Below the pieces are notes generated by a model. The model saw nothing but the letters and a program-made list of their open reading frames with translations. It ran no database searches and was not told where the DNA came from. From Collybia mongolica (lineage: Eukaryota > Basidiomycota > Agaricomycetes > Agaricales > Clitocybaceae), in assembly GCA_013420905.1 (NCBI GenBank), contig JAAXNY010000017.1:744001-808000 (forward strand): a stretch of DNA of 64,000 bases, in the 5' to 3' direction. This document shows positions 46,002 through 59,919 of the stretch, piece after piece. Position 1 is the first letter of the stretch. Each line of letters starts with the position of its first letter. The position numbers and the translations under genes were made by a program.

Positions 46002-47730
46002 GATGAAAGGAGAACGGGGGCGCGTAAGGATCCCAAATTTGCGCCCTGAGGACTTATAGGATTAGCTGCCGACTGTTGTAAGGGTCGCGTGCGTTGCGTG
46101 CGTGCGACTGCGTGGTAATTTCCGGCAGGGACCGTCGGGAGAGCCAACAATATAATTAAAACCACCAATTTTGGGCCATTTTGCAGGAATGCGACACCCA
46201 AAAAGTACTGGTGGGAGACACGGTTGTCGATGGGCCGTCCATCAACCGGCATCAATGTTGCTCAAAAAGCCGTGTTTTGACGTGTGATGAAAATACATCT
46301 CTGGGTTATATCCGGACGATCTATGGACCTGGCAAGAAAGAATTGTGTGGCCCGCGGAGAAACCGAGCACATGAAAAGCGTATACAAGGCAGTTATGCCA
46401 TATGTTGAGATTTATGTCAGTTGGGGGGTAACCCAGATGCCCATGATCGGATGGGCCTAGTGCTTGCAAGTTGAAGCTTGAAATATTGAAATGTGACCAG
46501 GGTTCCAGACTAACGGGGGGAAGATGGCAATCAAAATGTGTTCATCTGCAACTGTGCAGGGTCTTCTGGTGGGTATAAAGGCTATGTTCTACCAAGTTCG
46601 AGGCGGTACCATAGAAGGTAAGTCCTTCGACGGAAGCGCAGCGCTATGATGCGAACAGGCAGTTTTCTCGCGCTGGAGGAGAGGAGCCAACTCGGTGGCC
46701 AAACCCTGCTTATTGCTTTGTCATCGCCATCACATGAATGTAAGTTATTTTTAGACGGACGGTTGCCAATTGACAACATCAACCATTTTCCGGTCGCCAT
46801 CGCTTTGGCATCGTTTCACTTGGTCGCTCCATTCTTGTGAAAAGCCCAGAATCTGGGTGTCTGGCTGGGATCTAAGCACATCATAAACGAAGGGAAGATT
46901 TCTGGATAGTGTGTGGAGCTTCGAAGCTTCCGAAAAAACGCAGGAAGGCTTGGCCTACAAGTCACCTGTCCACTACAAATTGAATCTCTACCACCAAAAT
47001 TCCACATGGCAGAACTATCCAGGGAGAAACTCTCAACGTCGTCCCATGCTGTCAAAAATATTCTCATACCAGATGAGTGTCAAAGTATCCAGTACTGGCG
47101 TTAGCGCTCAATGGATTTATTTCTGCATGCAAAAGTCACTCATATGATGATTTTCTCCGAACTTTTTGATGCACATTGCATGAGCACACGATCCGCTCCT
47201 GTGCCTGATTAACCTTTTCCGATATCATCGAACCATCAGTCATCAATCAGAGATGGAAGAGTAGATCCCTGCCTTCTCATTCAATACTGGACTGGATTTG
47301 CTACATATTGAAGAGGCCCTTGGGGTGGGTTCGCCGTTTTCAACTAGACCCCGGCGATAAAAACGTGGCGTATGTCCTTATGAATACTGGACTGCACACG
47401 AAATCTTGCAACAAATTTACCCCACGAACGCCTAAAAACTCATCATATGGTCTTTCATGAGCTTATAACTCTCTTTCCATTTTCTACCATTCTCCTTGGC
47501 ACTTCACGTCTCATACCTTTAAGGTAGTTTTTTCTCTCGCACCACTGTCAACAAAAGTCATTAACGTCCTGATGCTCCCTCTATATCCTCAATTCAGCTT
47601 CTGAACGGGTGACGGGCGTTTCTCGTGTTAGTTCGGCCAGCTGCGAGAACCTGTCCTGATCTCTGCACAGTACAAAAGCGGTCATCCCTGCACTCTTGCC
47701 CCCACCTGACAATCTTCTCCCACTTGTACA
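46002..47730. other. Intergenic, no gene supported
   Basis: About 1.7 kb between divergent genes. A GTATAAAGG string near 46575 could be a TATA box, but no following frame has a recognisable product. Confidence 0.45.
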
Positions 47731-49439
47731 ATGCAAGTATTGGCTGAAACGTCGGCCGCGGATGCGGCGGCGAGTTTTGCAAGTTCTGCACTGAGCAAGC
47801 AGATCGTCACAGTGCGTATCTCCGTCCCTACATCCGCGCCACCATCTACTAAATCGTCAACGGCATCACCAGTACCTCGATCGTGAGCCCCTTCCGTTCA
47901 TATTCCCTACTTTTTTAGGAAAACCATACTAACCATAAAGCATAGTTGTTGCTGCTACGATTCTCGTACGTCTTACCTTCCCGTTATTGTGAGACCACTA
48001 GCGCTAATCTGGGGATGAAATTAGGGATATGATTACATCCTCACCATTCGTCAGGTTTGCTGATTGTGGATCGTCATCTTGATAGACTTCTGATATCAAG
48101 TCTATCTCCAGGAGTTGACGCTCGTATGGCCCGCGCCATGGACAATCGGGAAGATACTTTTCTTCCTGACGCGGTATCCGGTGTTCGCTGAGACATCGCT
48201 GGTTCTCTACCGTACGCACCGTAGGCCCGCGTGAGTGAAAGACAGCGCTGATTGCATGTGTGTATAGATCAATTCGCTGTGATGGGGCCGAAGGAATGTG
48301 ATCTTGTCTTTAAGACGATCGGGTACCAACTCGGGACGGGGACGCTCATTGCGGAGAGTATTCTCGCTGTGCGCACCTGGGTCATCTGGCGAAAAAATGG
48401 GTACATCGCGATTGCTCTTGTCACTCTTCTCGTTCTGTTCTGGACGCCGGTGTTTTATTTCCTTGCGCAGGCTCTGAACTCTCTCGTCTGTAAGTCATGT
48501 ATTGATTGGAGCTGGGAGGACAAAGCGCTCATCTGAATGAAATTTACAGTCAGAGTGGCTCCGAATCCAACTCTCCCGGGATGTTTCTTACAGTCGCAAA
48601 AGAACATCCTGTTTGCCGTTTTTATCCTTATATCGTCGTTCGAAACTAGTGAGTCGCCCATACATGGCGTTTGAGGTGTCCATGTCTGAAGAAATATCCA
48701 GTCATATTAGTTTTGACTTTTATCAAGTGCTGGGACCATTGTAAGCGGACTCTCAGGGAGCTTGATTTGATTAGTTTGACATTGCCATGCAGTCCGACAT
48801 ACAAGCTCATCACTAGCAAAGGTTCTGTATAGGGATGGTGAGTACCCTCTAACCTTTACAATAAATTGGACACTCAATCACAGGATAGGAATCATGAACT
48901 ACGTGTATCTCTTCAGTAAGGGGATGATCCTTCTTCAATATGCCCCGGAAGTTGACGCTTCTCCCAGTGCTCTCCATCATGAACATGGCGATCCTCTTGA
49001 CTGCACCGGTAGGTCTTCGTCTGTCTCAAGTTGCCTCACCGAACTGACATCCAGTGACAGCACGCGTATAGTACAACATTGAGCGCGTAAGCTCCATCCC
49101 CGACGCACCGGTGTACCGTCTTGCTCACATATACCTAGGCTGCAACGCGTGATGCACGCCGTCCTCTCGGGCCGTGTGTTGCTACACCTTCGAGAAGTCG
49201 CTGTCAACCGGACTCAAGTGGGGTCGGTCTTCGACACTCTGGGCCATTCAGGGGCGGTTAGCGAGCCGTACTTTCTTAAACCCCAGGCCCTGGGGTCTGC
49301 GTTCCAGACCAGCACTTGGTTCGGCGACGAAGATGACAATAGCAGCCATCTTAGGTCGCGGGGACCTCCCCATTCGGCAACAACAGTTGTAGATGTAGAG
49401 GATCGTGATGACTATATTGGGTGGGGTAATAAGGCTTGA
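47731..49439 (+). CDS. DUF6533-domain multi-pass membrane protein
   Basis: The first exon (MQVLAETSAADAAASFASSA) is followed by very short exons giving YLDR, a VAATIL stretch and YDYILTIRQ, the diagnostic start of DUF6533. SPWTIGKILFFLTRYPVFAE and TSLVLYHQF follow. Further helices are TLIAESILAVRTWVIW and ALVTLLVLFWTPVFYFLAQA, and a segment TLPGCFLQSQKNILFAVFIL lies before MNYVYLF and MANMAILLT. The last exon carries LQRVMHAVLSGRVLLHLREV, the conserved cytosolic helix, then a tail ending DVEDRDDYIGWGNKA. These proteins are abundant in agaricomycetes, probably with about seven helices; no function is established. Exons between 47880 and 48250 are tiny, so the model there is approximate. Confidence 0.75.
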
Positions 49440-49766
49440 GTGGAGTGTGTGCCGTGGTATTGTTATATTTACATAAAGCTGCGAGTGGCTCTGGAAAAGC
49501 GATATGATCTGTATACTTATTAGCTCGAAGAATATCATAAAATTTTGTATTGTTCGTCGGTGTTGGCTTCCGAATGCCAGAAGACCTACTAAGTAAGTGC
49601 CTTAGGGAAACGTATATACTTGACCGTGAACCCAGGTTACTTCTCTTGAAATTATGGATAAAGCTAATTCGGGAGATATAGCCAAATGAGGATATGTTTT
49701 CGATCGTTGATCGCAACGTTCACAAATCAGTTTTTGAAAAATTGTTCAGGCTTACGCGAGGTTTCA
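49440..49766. other. Intergenic, no gene seen
   Basis: Short gap holding the NOC4 promoter region; no TATA noted. Confidence 0.5.
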
Positions 49767-51982
49767 ATGCCTGGCCCTATACGCTCCCTTCCACCTCCAA
49801 GTAAGAGGAGAAAAGTTCGGCAAGACTCTGGGGTTGTACAATCTATACAACGATTAGAAGAGGATCTAACCAATGCGACCACCAACAACGGCTCACTCAA
49901 CCCCTTGGCTGATCTCCTGGACCTAGCTCTGCAGGCGAATGAACCCCAGGACACGACCAAGGCGATCTACGCGCTGTATCGCGTTTTTGTACTCGTCATA
50001 ACGAACGATAAACTGTCGTTGGACGGTGATGATGCCGCAAAAGTTGTGAAAGCATGGATATTGGAGAGGCTGAATTCCTACGTCGAGTTACTCGGGGGGT
50101 TGTTGAAAGATGAAGAAAAGATACTAAGAGTGAGTGCTGCATAGATTTTCACTGCATTTTTATCTGACTGTCGGTGCAGACTTCTGCTCTTCAGATACTC
50201 TTTTCTTTACAGAAGCATCTATCGACCTCGTATTCGAAGGCAACACCCCAATTCCATATTTCCCATTTCAGGAAGATTGTTTCGTACCTTCTGCTATGCC
50301 CGCCTTCTCCGCGAACAAGCGTTTCTGGGACACAAACTATTGATACGGACGTTCTCGATCAGTTTCATGAGACATGGTTTAGCGTTCATGACGATGTGCG
50401 ATGGTTCTTCCTAAGAGAGGCGGCGTACGTACCATACACTCAAATTATAACAAGATAAGCCTGACATGCGCATATAGCACTCTTCTCAACACAACAAAAC
50501 CAGACGCTGCCCCGCACCTTGCTGCCAACCTGCTATCTATTCTGGAACGGCTCACGACCTTCCCGACTGAACCATCCGAACTCAACTCATGGTGGGTTGC
50601 TGAGATGGGGACAAAACCACCTAAACCAAAGCACACATCCAAAAACGGATCTGCCGACGTCGTGTCCTCTGATGAAGACGAAAGAAATGACGACGACGAC
50701 GATGATGATTGGCGAAAATTCTTCGACGAGGAGCCTGTCAAGGCGGATCCAGGAAAACCAAAACCGCCCGGTGCACGCTTGCATAAATTGACTATACATC
50801 AGTCTTTACATTCTTTGACATCGCATCGGGCGGTCTTCACAAGAGCTTGGTTGACGCTTCTACCGAGGCTCTCGATCGACGCAGAGGCCAGCAAGAGCAA
50901 GGCGCTGGCTACGCGTGCTTTGAATGTGATGCACCGGGGAGTGATGCCTCATCTCACGCGGCCGGTGCTGGTAATGGATTGGGTCGGCGCGTCTGTCGAT
51001 TTTGGTGCGTATAGCTTGTGCTCTCCTGGTTCCCTTTCTCACCTGGCTTTCTCGAATTAGGTGGTACTGTAGGATTACTGGCCCTCAACGCCTTGTTTGT
51101 GTTAATGAAGGAATACAATCTGTATGTGATTTACCTTTTTTGTGGGTAGCGGCCGTTTAGCTTGCGTTTCAGCGACTATCCTTCATTCTATACGCGGTTG
51201 TATACGTTCCTAGACCGGGACGTTCTTCATCTCAAGCATCGGGCACGCTTCTTCCGAATGACGGAGCTGTTCCTCAGCTCGACGTATGTGTCCTGCTTTT
51301 ATAAGTCTCTAGCGTCAATCAAACTCAACTCTTTAACAGACATCTTCCTGCCAACTTGGTGGCGTCCTTCATCAAACGATTGTCCCGACTGTCCCTCAAT
51401 GCACCCCCCGCGGCAATTGTCATGATCGTGCCCTTCACGTATAATGCCCTGAAACAACACCCTGCTCTGATGGCTATGATTCATCGAGCAGACGTCGAAG
51501 ATCCTTCGAATGGTAGGGTTTTGGCGCTTCTCGACCACAAGCTGTTTCTGTGCTCACGAATAATCCCCAGATCCTTTCTTACTCGGAGAAACGAACCCTC
51601 TCCTCACTCAAGCGCATTTGAGCTCGTTGTGGGAGCTCATGTCACATAAATTACATTACCACTCTGGAGTATCCACGCTTATAAAAATATTCTCCGAGGC
51701 GTTTACGAAACCTGGTTATGCGATGGAGGACTTTTTAGACCACACCTATGGGACAGTGCGTCTCTCCACTTGGTATTTTCTAACGGCTTGAACTCATAGC
51801 CACCATAGCTCTTCGACACTGAAGCCAACAGGAAGATAAAAAAGGAGCCAGCGTTGGGTGTAGAAATGGGGAGGACAAAACACCTTTTTCCTGTTGCACT
51901 AGAGTCTACTGAGGTATCTGATCCCACTGAGGACACGACTGGGGACAGTGATATTATTAGTGAATTGTGGACTTTTTCGTAG
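49767..51982 (+). CDS. NOC4: Nucleolar complex protein NOC4 (CBF/MAK21 family)
   Basis: Partner of Nop14 in the small-subunit processome, needed for 18S rRNA maturation and 40S assembly. The chosen start MPGPIRSLPPPSKRRKVRQD (49767) includes a nuclear signal; an in-frame ATG at 49686 is less likely. Helical repeats are seen as LADLLDLALQANEP, AIYALYRVFVLVITND and LRTSALQILFSLQKHLS. An acidic patch (SSDEDERNDDDDDDDW) lies in the middle. The CBF domain follows with LHKLTIHQSLHSLTSHRAVF, TRALNVMHRGVMPHL, GGTVGLLALNALFVLMKEYN, RARFFRMTELFLSST and LVASFIKRLSRLSLNAPPAA. The tail KPGYAMEDFLDHTYGTLFDT is the usual Noc4 ending. About seven exons; it appears intact. Confidence 0.9.
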
Positions 51983-52205
51983 AGGGCCTTTGGCTGCCTC
52001 CCTGACCCAACATATAAAAAAAAATTTTGGTTTATGAAATGTACAAATTTTGGGGCCGAGGCCGTATTTATTCAATCGCTTTCGATGAAGACCGAAGATC
52101 TTGGGTGTACTCCAAAGAAAATGACTTTCCCGCTTTTCTGTGGGGTCCACGCATAACCACGAAAAGCCTCATATGCCTTACTAGTAGCGTTGACAATATT
52201 AGATG

Positions 52206-55200
52206 TCAAATCTCAATACAGAAAAGAGGCGGGATACTGACTGCGTTGCCGAAGGCTTCAACGTGTAGTGTAACAGTAGGCCCACCCCTAAGTACATCCA
52301 TGAAGCGGGGATACCGCAAAGAAGACCTAACAGCCGCGGCCAAAGCATGGGTTCCACAGACTGTAAAACATGTCAATGTCAGCGGCCAGGAACAAAAGGG
52401 AAAAAGGACATAGACGCTTGCCGTTGACAGAGATAGGGCCGCTTGCTTGGCTGATCTCCTCTTCGATAAACTTATTAACGTCTGGCCGTCCTTGTTGAAC
52501 ATGGACGAAAGAGGAACTCAACAGAGTTTGCTTGAGCTTCGATCTACCTACACCTGCGTTCTCGGAGTCACCTTCAACAGAATCGTCGTCCCAAGATTGG
52601 TCGGTTTCTGCTGTGACAAAGACCCGGATGTCAACGGACATGGAAGACGGGACGTTTGTGAGCATAGGAACGAGGGCGTCTGATATCCATTCAACGTGGC
52701 CTAACGACGTGTAAAGCATAAGGAACCATAAGTTATGTGCACAGAGCATGCTTACTGATGTCCCGGACGGCCCAAACAAATATGACTCTACGGGTCTCGG
52801 GCTTGCCGTTACGAGAGCGACTCCGAGGGAGATATCTGTCAGCTGGATGCGGATCAGATAAATTGTGGGCTTACTGGACAAGTTCTAGAAGTAGCGGGAG
52901 CGTAAACGCAACACCGGATCCACCTGAGGAGCATCCATGAGGTTCGTGTGAAGAGATAAACTTGTCATGAAGCTTACCAGCGATTAGGACGACTGTGCCA
53001 TAGCCCCTTAGAAGCGGAGGGGAACTATACGGGCCATCCAGAAACGCTTTAAACCGATGGTTATCCCGTGCAGCGTGTAGCAAACGTTGTGTGAAACCTC
53101 TGCGAATGCGAGTAAGAAATACCAATTTCTTCATGACCGCGCCCGTGCCGGGGGTGGGAGATGATGCTTCAGAATCTTTCTCACCCATATCGGATGATCT
53201 CTCGTCTTCGATATGAGGTACGTCGATTGTAGACATCGTGAACGGGTGTGCCTCGAGCGAAAATCCGGAAACCGCGGGTATGGTGAGGTAAGCGCTTTGG
53301 CCTGGAGCCCAATGGAAGTGTGCGGGGCGATATAGGACAATTCGGAGGAAATGAGGGGATATTATGTCAACATGTGCGTCGAGTTCCACAGCCCGTTTCA
53401 ATTTGAAATATCCGAAGTTGAAAGCGACCAGTCGAATGGCACGAACAAGACGGTCAAGACCCCATATGAGAAATGATGGCCAGACATAATACCCAAGACT
53501 AAGGATTTCATGGAATCAGCAAACAGGGGTAGATTTGTAGACTGTGCCATACCCAAGAAGTGATTGCGTGTGGAAATAAGATCCCAGAAGAAATATGCTT
53601 CGAATCAAACATTAGTTCGCGACCGCCGACCGTCAAAACAGGAAGCTCACAAGCAAAGAATAAAGTGAGAGATCAAGAACACCTCGTAATGCCGATTGCG
53701 TATTGGCTGGATGGCCATGATTGACAAGATACTAAGCGCTGTCGAGGCAAGCACACCACATTGTATCCATGGATGTGTCCAGGCAACCTCTCCAACAAGT
53801 CTAGCAGCCAGGTTCGTTAGCATTGAATCGATCGAAGCGTTGGTAATGTATTACCCTAATTTGATCTGTACATTCCCTATCAATTTGCATATTATACGGC
53901 ATGAATGACGAGAATAAGAGCGTACCCGACCAGCCCCATGTACCCAAGTCAAAACGACAATAATGCGGGCAGTCATACGGTGAAGATAATTCAGCTAAGG
54001 GTGCTCTTGTTAGACGTCTCCGGCCCCTGGCCGAAGGGTCTCACCTTGTCGAAGCTCACACCTGTGAGAACTGAAAATAATGAGGCGATTAATCCGCAAA
54101 GGGCCTTGGAAATGTTCCGGGAACTACACACATGATATAATGTTATTCTTCATTCCAAGGGCAGTCATGAGAGGCAATTGGGTTGTCGCAATATTCCCCG
54201 CGGTGTTCGCCCAATATTTGGGATCGAATTTCAGTCCTTTGGTGTTCGTTGCTATTCATTGGTTGGCGAGTCGTTTGAGATGTGAAGTAATAAATCAATG
54301 CAACTTACAATTCACGAGGGACCATGTAAAAACCAGAACGATGTATGCTGAAGTCAAGAATACCTCAGCAACGTTCAGTGTGTAGGATTTTCCGATCGAG
54401 AGGGTTTGGCGGAAAACCAAGGCGCGGAATGCATTCGATATGGCCGCCGGAAGTCGCACGATTGACACCTTAGAGCGAGTCGAGTGAGGTGGTACTTTTC
54501 GGAAAGTTTTGTGCAATATAGATAGCCAGTGACAGACGGAGACCAAGGCAATGAAGGCAGCAATACAGTACCATAGGCGATCCTTGTAAGCGAGGGCCTG
54601 GCTGACGCGAATTTTCCTATCGGGATCTGGTACTTGAGCAGCAGCGGTAAGATCAGACCTACCCTCAAGGAAGCGGTTCAGCATGCTGAAAGTGGGGGAA
54701 GCTATAGCCACAGTATGATCTAGGGAATTAGTCCTCATTTATAAGGAATGAAGCGGCTATACGTCGTTACAAGGGGTATCATCAAAGTCCGCCTTCCGTA
54801 TGGATATCAGAAGCCATAATGAGAGGATAAAACGTGTCCATAAAATGCATCTCGCTCACACGCGATGGGTGTTCAACAAAAAATTTAAGGGACTGTCATG
54901 GACTTGGGTCGAAATGGGGTGTTATCTGATAAAGAATACATCCACGATAATCAGCGGCAAGCGGGTATTTTTAGAATACTCACCGGCCGGTCCCGGCTAT
55001 TCGCAACGTTGCAATAGACGTTGTATGTTGAGTCCCAGATGTAATCCTTGGCGAACACGGATTTAGAGAGAAAGTGTGTCCGGTCCCAACGGAATATGCC
55101 ACCCATGAGGCAGCCTGCTCCCACACTGTTCTTACTTCGAAGTCCTTTCTGTGAAACTGGTACCGCCATTGTTGGGCAAGCAATCACCTGGAGTCCACAG

Positions 55201-55602
55201 CGTGGAACTGTCTCTCAACCCTTCACTCTATGATACAGAAAAGAGTGAATGAGTGTGGGCCTAAAACTGAAATTCTCACACGGCGGGGCCATCCAGACGT
55301 TCACAATCAGTCCATTCGGCCGGTTGGTGTAAAAGTATTATCGTAAGACGGTGACAAATTTTAAGGAATTCTCATTGAGGTGCCCTATGAAGATAACCCA
55401 ACTAAGGAAAAAGGATAGTCAATTGCGAGAAAGATGGAGGGTCGTGGAGTCAGTACATTATCTAAAGAATAGACCTCTGGAAAATAACAATGAATGTCGG
55501 TGGGATGGGTTTCACTTACAAGAGCTGTTTGCCTGCGTAGAAGGGTGCGGGCGGGAGAATCGATAGAACGAAAAGCAACGAAGCCAGTAAAGCTCGCGAC
55601 AT
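52206..55602 (-). CDS. Ferric reductase (FRE family), NADPH/FAD/haem
   Basis: A plasma-membrane flavocytochrome that reduces extracellular Fe(III) or Cu(II). I place the start at 55602 (signal peptide MSRALLASLLFVLSILPPAP), followed by a short lumenal part with FAKDYIWDSTYNVYCNVANS. Membrane helices follow: YCIAAFIALVSVCHWLSIL, ALVFRQTLSIG, and haem helices LHRMTARIIVVLTWVHG and FLISHFILCL. The FAD motif is HPFTMSTID. NADPH-binding pieces are GYGTVVLIAG and GGSGVAFTLPLLLELVQ. The last conserved motif reads VCGTHALA, where CGP is usual. Many exons; the C-terminal end after VTLHVEAFG may contain one more intron. Upstream exons between 54738 and 55540 are only partly resolved, and 54738 (MRTNSLDH) is an alternative start. 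Confidence 0.8.
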
Positions 55603-57187
55603 GACGCAGCATTCAGTTAGGGTAGAAAAAGAAGCGCTCTATGCGGACGGGCAGCTGAAATCAGCAATTACAGTAAATGTGAGAGCACGAGAAGCATATT
55701 TGGAGTTGCAGGCGGAGGCACGTCCTGCGGAATTGTGCAAGTTGCGCGGGTATGAGATTCGCCTTCCAGTAGCGAGGTGAAAACCCTTGAATTGTAAAAT
55801 AAACATTAATTGGGCCTTGCTTGAGTGGGACGCCTTGTGGGGACATCTAATCAGATAGAATGGCGTTATTTCACGAGGACAGATTTCTCACACCTCCCAG
55901 AAAATGGAAGCCAACGGTTGCAGTGAGGCCGAGGGATCGGTATCTGATAACGAGATGATTATCTGATAGGGAGTTCGTTTATCAGATATGGGGTGAGGAT
56001 CTTATCTCCGGCGGTTTTGGGAGGGAGTGGGAAAATGTCGTCCTTTTGAGGATTAAGCTGAGATAGAAGAGAAGCTTAAGGGAGGTGCATGAAGGGTGCA
56101 CCTAGCATGAGTATGTCAGCCAATGAGCCGAACCCGGGGCGTGTAGACAAATCCGATGTGCAGCGCAAGATACGGCCAAAGCTATGCTGGATTCCTGTTG
56201 CATGTGTATGACCGAGTTGTGAGGTGGCTCAAGCCTTTGTAAAGCAAGCAAGTAACACTCTTTATTCCATGGCTGGCTGGAGAGATTTATTTGCCTACAA
56301 CTCATGGAACAACACCTTTGGAGCCAAAAAAATCTCAGCGATGATGTGGATACCGTGGGCCGTGAGATCCTCGGTCAGATGGAGTGGCGGTCGAAGAGCG
56401 GATTAGATACCTTTTGTTGGCATCACGTCACTGAATGAAAAAACGTATGCTAAAACTTACTATAGAGTCGCAAATGTCAGATATTTTGGATATGTTTCCA
56501 GGTGCTCTTTGCGAGGCACGGGCGCCAGGGAGTTCCCTATGTTGAAGACGTCCAAACTGGCTTACACCACATATACAGATATGCGTGTCTGAGGCGAGGC
56601 AGATATCGCTTGCGACATTGAGGAGTAATGGCTGTCGGCTAGTAAGTCCCAGAGGATTTCACCGGTCTCTACGTGGGTTATGATTTGGAAATGTCAAGCG
56701 GTGCCAGATATGCGGATATTTAAACTTTTTACCTGGAATACGAGAGGCGACGGATTTAGGAGAGCCGTACAAGCGCTAGCTCGGGCAGCGAGAATTCCAT
56801 ACTTGGATGCGGTGGCTTAGATACGAGAGTTAACTTTGCAGGAAGTATAGTGCGTAATGAGCAAAACCATCTCTCATAATTTCTGGTTATTCAATGGGCT
56901 TTTTAAACAGTGTCTCTTGAAGTCGTTTGTACGATGAATTCGTTTTGCGGATCATGTCATGACAAGGGACATGGGGCAAGGCTGGTACAACGAGAACAAG
57001 GTGTGGTTAGATTGGAACTTACCTAAGCGCACGTGTGGGCGGTTTGCAGTGAAATCTTTTCTTGGCGACAAAAGCGCATCTGCTGCTGCTCGACGTTCTG
57101 CCAGGGCTGCTCTTCCCTTTCTCTCCATCATCTCTCTATTAAAATTTTTCATCATCTCACTATACAACCTCTGTCAATATACTAGGA
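55603..57187. other. Intergenic, no gene supported
   Basis: About 1.6 kb between divergent genes. The word ATCTGATA or its variants recurs three times near 55945-55990. No coding is supported; the right end holds the CCCH gene promoter. Confidence 0.45.
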
Positions 57188-59919
57188 ATGCCTACCCCAG
57201 AATCTTCAGTCCACCCTGACGACAAAGAACGGGATAGAGACAGGGACCCAGAACGAGCTGACCGGGGTGATCGCGGAGGCTCGAGACAGAAACCTTCCAC
57301 GACTGCTGCTTCAAAATGTATGTATTCTGTTACAGTGTAGTATCTAGCTGCCTTGGCCGTGACCTTTTGCATCTCTAACATACAACTTTAACAGCTAAAG
57401 ACCTTTCTCATGTCCCTTGTAAATTCTACAAGGTTGGGGGATGTACCGCTGGTTCATCTTGCCCTTTCTCTCATTCTGCCGTGGAACCAGGAGGTCAGAA
57501 GGAGACTTGCGCATGGTTCGTTAAAGGAAACTGCAAATTCGGTCACAAGTGCGCCCTCGCCCACATTTTACCCGGCCAGAGCATGGCCATGGACAGGAAA
57601 AACAAGAAGGCGGCTCAAGTCGCTGCTGCCGCTGCGAATGGCGGTGAGAGATCAGAGCGTGGTGGCAAGGATAGCAAGGGAGGACGGGGAGGAAGTAACG
57701 CAAAACGTGAAGGCCACGCCCCCGGAGTTACGGGTTCTGGCGTAGGTAACGCAGGAAATCGCAATCCTCTTCTCGCGGGAGGCTCTACCGCTCCGACTCG
57801 GATCTTAGCCCCTTCTGCATCTAACCCTACGGGCCGCCCGCCTATGGTTATGCCTCTGAAGGCGACGCTCTCTCCCTCAGCTCCGGCGCCACCACTTGCA
57901 TCGTTTGGAGTGCTAGATGACTTAGAAGGAGCGGGGGTCCAACTGGCATCTGCTCCAGCACAAGGGAAACGAGCGTCTACAGAGGTTAATACCTCGGATA
58001 TCACACCAACTCAAGAATCGGAAGCTCAGTTGAAGACCAATACTACATCATCTCCAGGACCTCTACCTCCATCTGCTCCACGACCCACAGCCCCGTCCGC
58101 AAAAATACACCCGGATTTCGGCCCGATCGGATCCCCTCCTACCAGTGGATCACACACTTCGCCTACTCGCCTCAACAGAAATGGTGCTGCATTTCACCCG
58201 GGTACATCCCCACAGCACATAAACGGGATTACCGTCGTCCCGGGTTCACCAACTCAGAATGGCTTCTTATCAACCTCGCCATTCTCTGCGCCAGGCACGC
58301 AGTCCGTTTTCTTGTCTGGTAGCGGGCCATACAACAGCACTGGTGGTATGGCCGCCAGTCTAGGAAGCGGGATCGCCATGATGGGGGGTAGGAAAGGTTG
58401 GGGGTCGGGGGAAAGCGGAAGTGTAGGCACGGGTGGAGGTGGATTCGCAGGGATGGTCCCATCATCTGTACAACAGCGAATGAATGGCGCGCGAGGCGAA
58501 TACGACATCAGTGCAGAATACGAAGAACAGGGGAGACGGTCTGGTCTAGGTATACGCAGGGGTTCCGGTCCCAAAAGTGGAGAGTTTGCTGTTGAGGACG
58601 AGGATCTGGAGGATTTCCTTCCAAGTTCATTGACGGATCTTCTTACTCCAGAGGAGAGGAGCAGGAGGATGTCGAGGAGCAACTCCGGTCAGGGACAGGC
58701 GACTGTGCTGGGTGTATCAGGTGCAGGGTTTGGCGGGGGTGAAATTGGGGCAGGTGGTGGCGGGACGGGAACCGGAGGAGGAACAGGGCTCGGCATGGGA
58801 CATCGATACTCACGTTCAGTCCCCGCTCCATCTCTCCTTGGCGATATCAAGTCAATTTGGGCTGACACCAGTACACACCCCATGCCATCATCCCCTCCTA
58901 CCCATCGCGGTACACCCTCCTCATCTTTTACCTCTCGATTTGACCAAGGTCTGGGTATGAACCACGCTAGCGGGGATGAAATGGGGCTGAGTATGAGCAT
59001 GGGAAGTGCAGGCGGTGGGATGATGAGCATGAGTCCAAGCAATGCTAGCGCTGCATTCTTGCCAGGCCTGCACTCGCATTACCTCTCGGCGAAAGCAAAG
59101 CAGGCCCAAGCAGCACAGCTGGGCCTTGGAGCCATGGGACGTGGAGTCAGAAACACAAGTGGACCACTATATGGAACAACTGGAACGAATAGTTCCACAT
59201 TGACTAAAAGCTATCTTCTGGGAGGGTCTGGTCTTTCTCCATCCGCCAATAATATTCATGCCCACACACATAATAACGCCCAGCACTCGTACCGCGTGGC
59301 TCCTTCACCCTTTGACCTGACCCAACAACAACATCACCATCACCTTACCCCGCAGCAAAACACGTCGAGACCCATCCCCTCGAACGGAAATACCACCAGT
59401 AATTCAAATACAAACGAGGATCCCCACAATGGCACGCATCTTGTCTCACCAAGCACAAGAGCACTTCAATCCCATGCGCCAGGCCAAAGTCTCCCTCAAG
59501 GCCTTGCAGCAGGCTACTCACGCATCCATGCCCTGCCACCGCCACCGAGCTTGGCCTCCCCTGGTTCCGCCAGTATCTTCGGTAGTGGTACCCCCCCAAG
59601 CCAGGAGGGCGCTGGTGTTCCTGGCAGTGGACCATACGGAGGATGGGCAGCTGCCGCTTCACCCCCAAATTCCAATGCATCAGGCTTGGACTCCATGTTC
59701 TCTCGGTTATCGTACTCCGCTGCGACTGCCGCTCGCGCAACGCCCACTCAGAACACCAATTCCAATATCCCCACAACTACCAACAACATGAGCCCCCCGG
59801 GATTACAGAGGAACGTCAGTGGAGGAAGATACCCACAGCAACAAGGTCCTCTGAGCCCTCTCAATGGACCAGCTGTTACCCGTGACGACGACGACGAGTT
59901 GTTCAGTATGGATGGTTAA
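57188..59919 (+). CDS. CCCH zinc-finger protein, Lee1-like
   Basis: Two exons: 57188 to about 57317, then from about 57394 to 59919, giving about 885 residues. The basic/acidic start MPTPESSVHPDDKERDRDRD precedes two CCCH fingers: PCKFYKVGGCTAGSSCPFSH and TCAWFVKGNCKFGHKCALAH, both C-x7-C-x5-C-x3-H. This tandem pair near the N-terminus is the mark of yeast Lee1 and its relatives, presumed RNA-binding. The remaining 750 residues are low-complexity Gly/Ser/Pro/Asn/Gln sequence with islands such as DLEDFLPSSLTDLLTPEERS, which probably is a short functional motif, and HRYSRSVPAPSLLGDIKSIW. This suggests a regulator of mRNA with a disordered tail. No damage seen. Confidence 0.85.

Noticed and set aside
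58254..59042. Several Pro-rich minus-strand frames
   Set aside because: Antisense of the low-complexity Gly/Ser tail of the CCCH protein.
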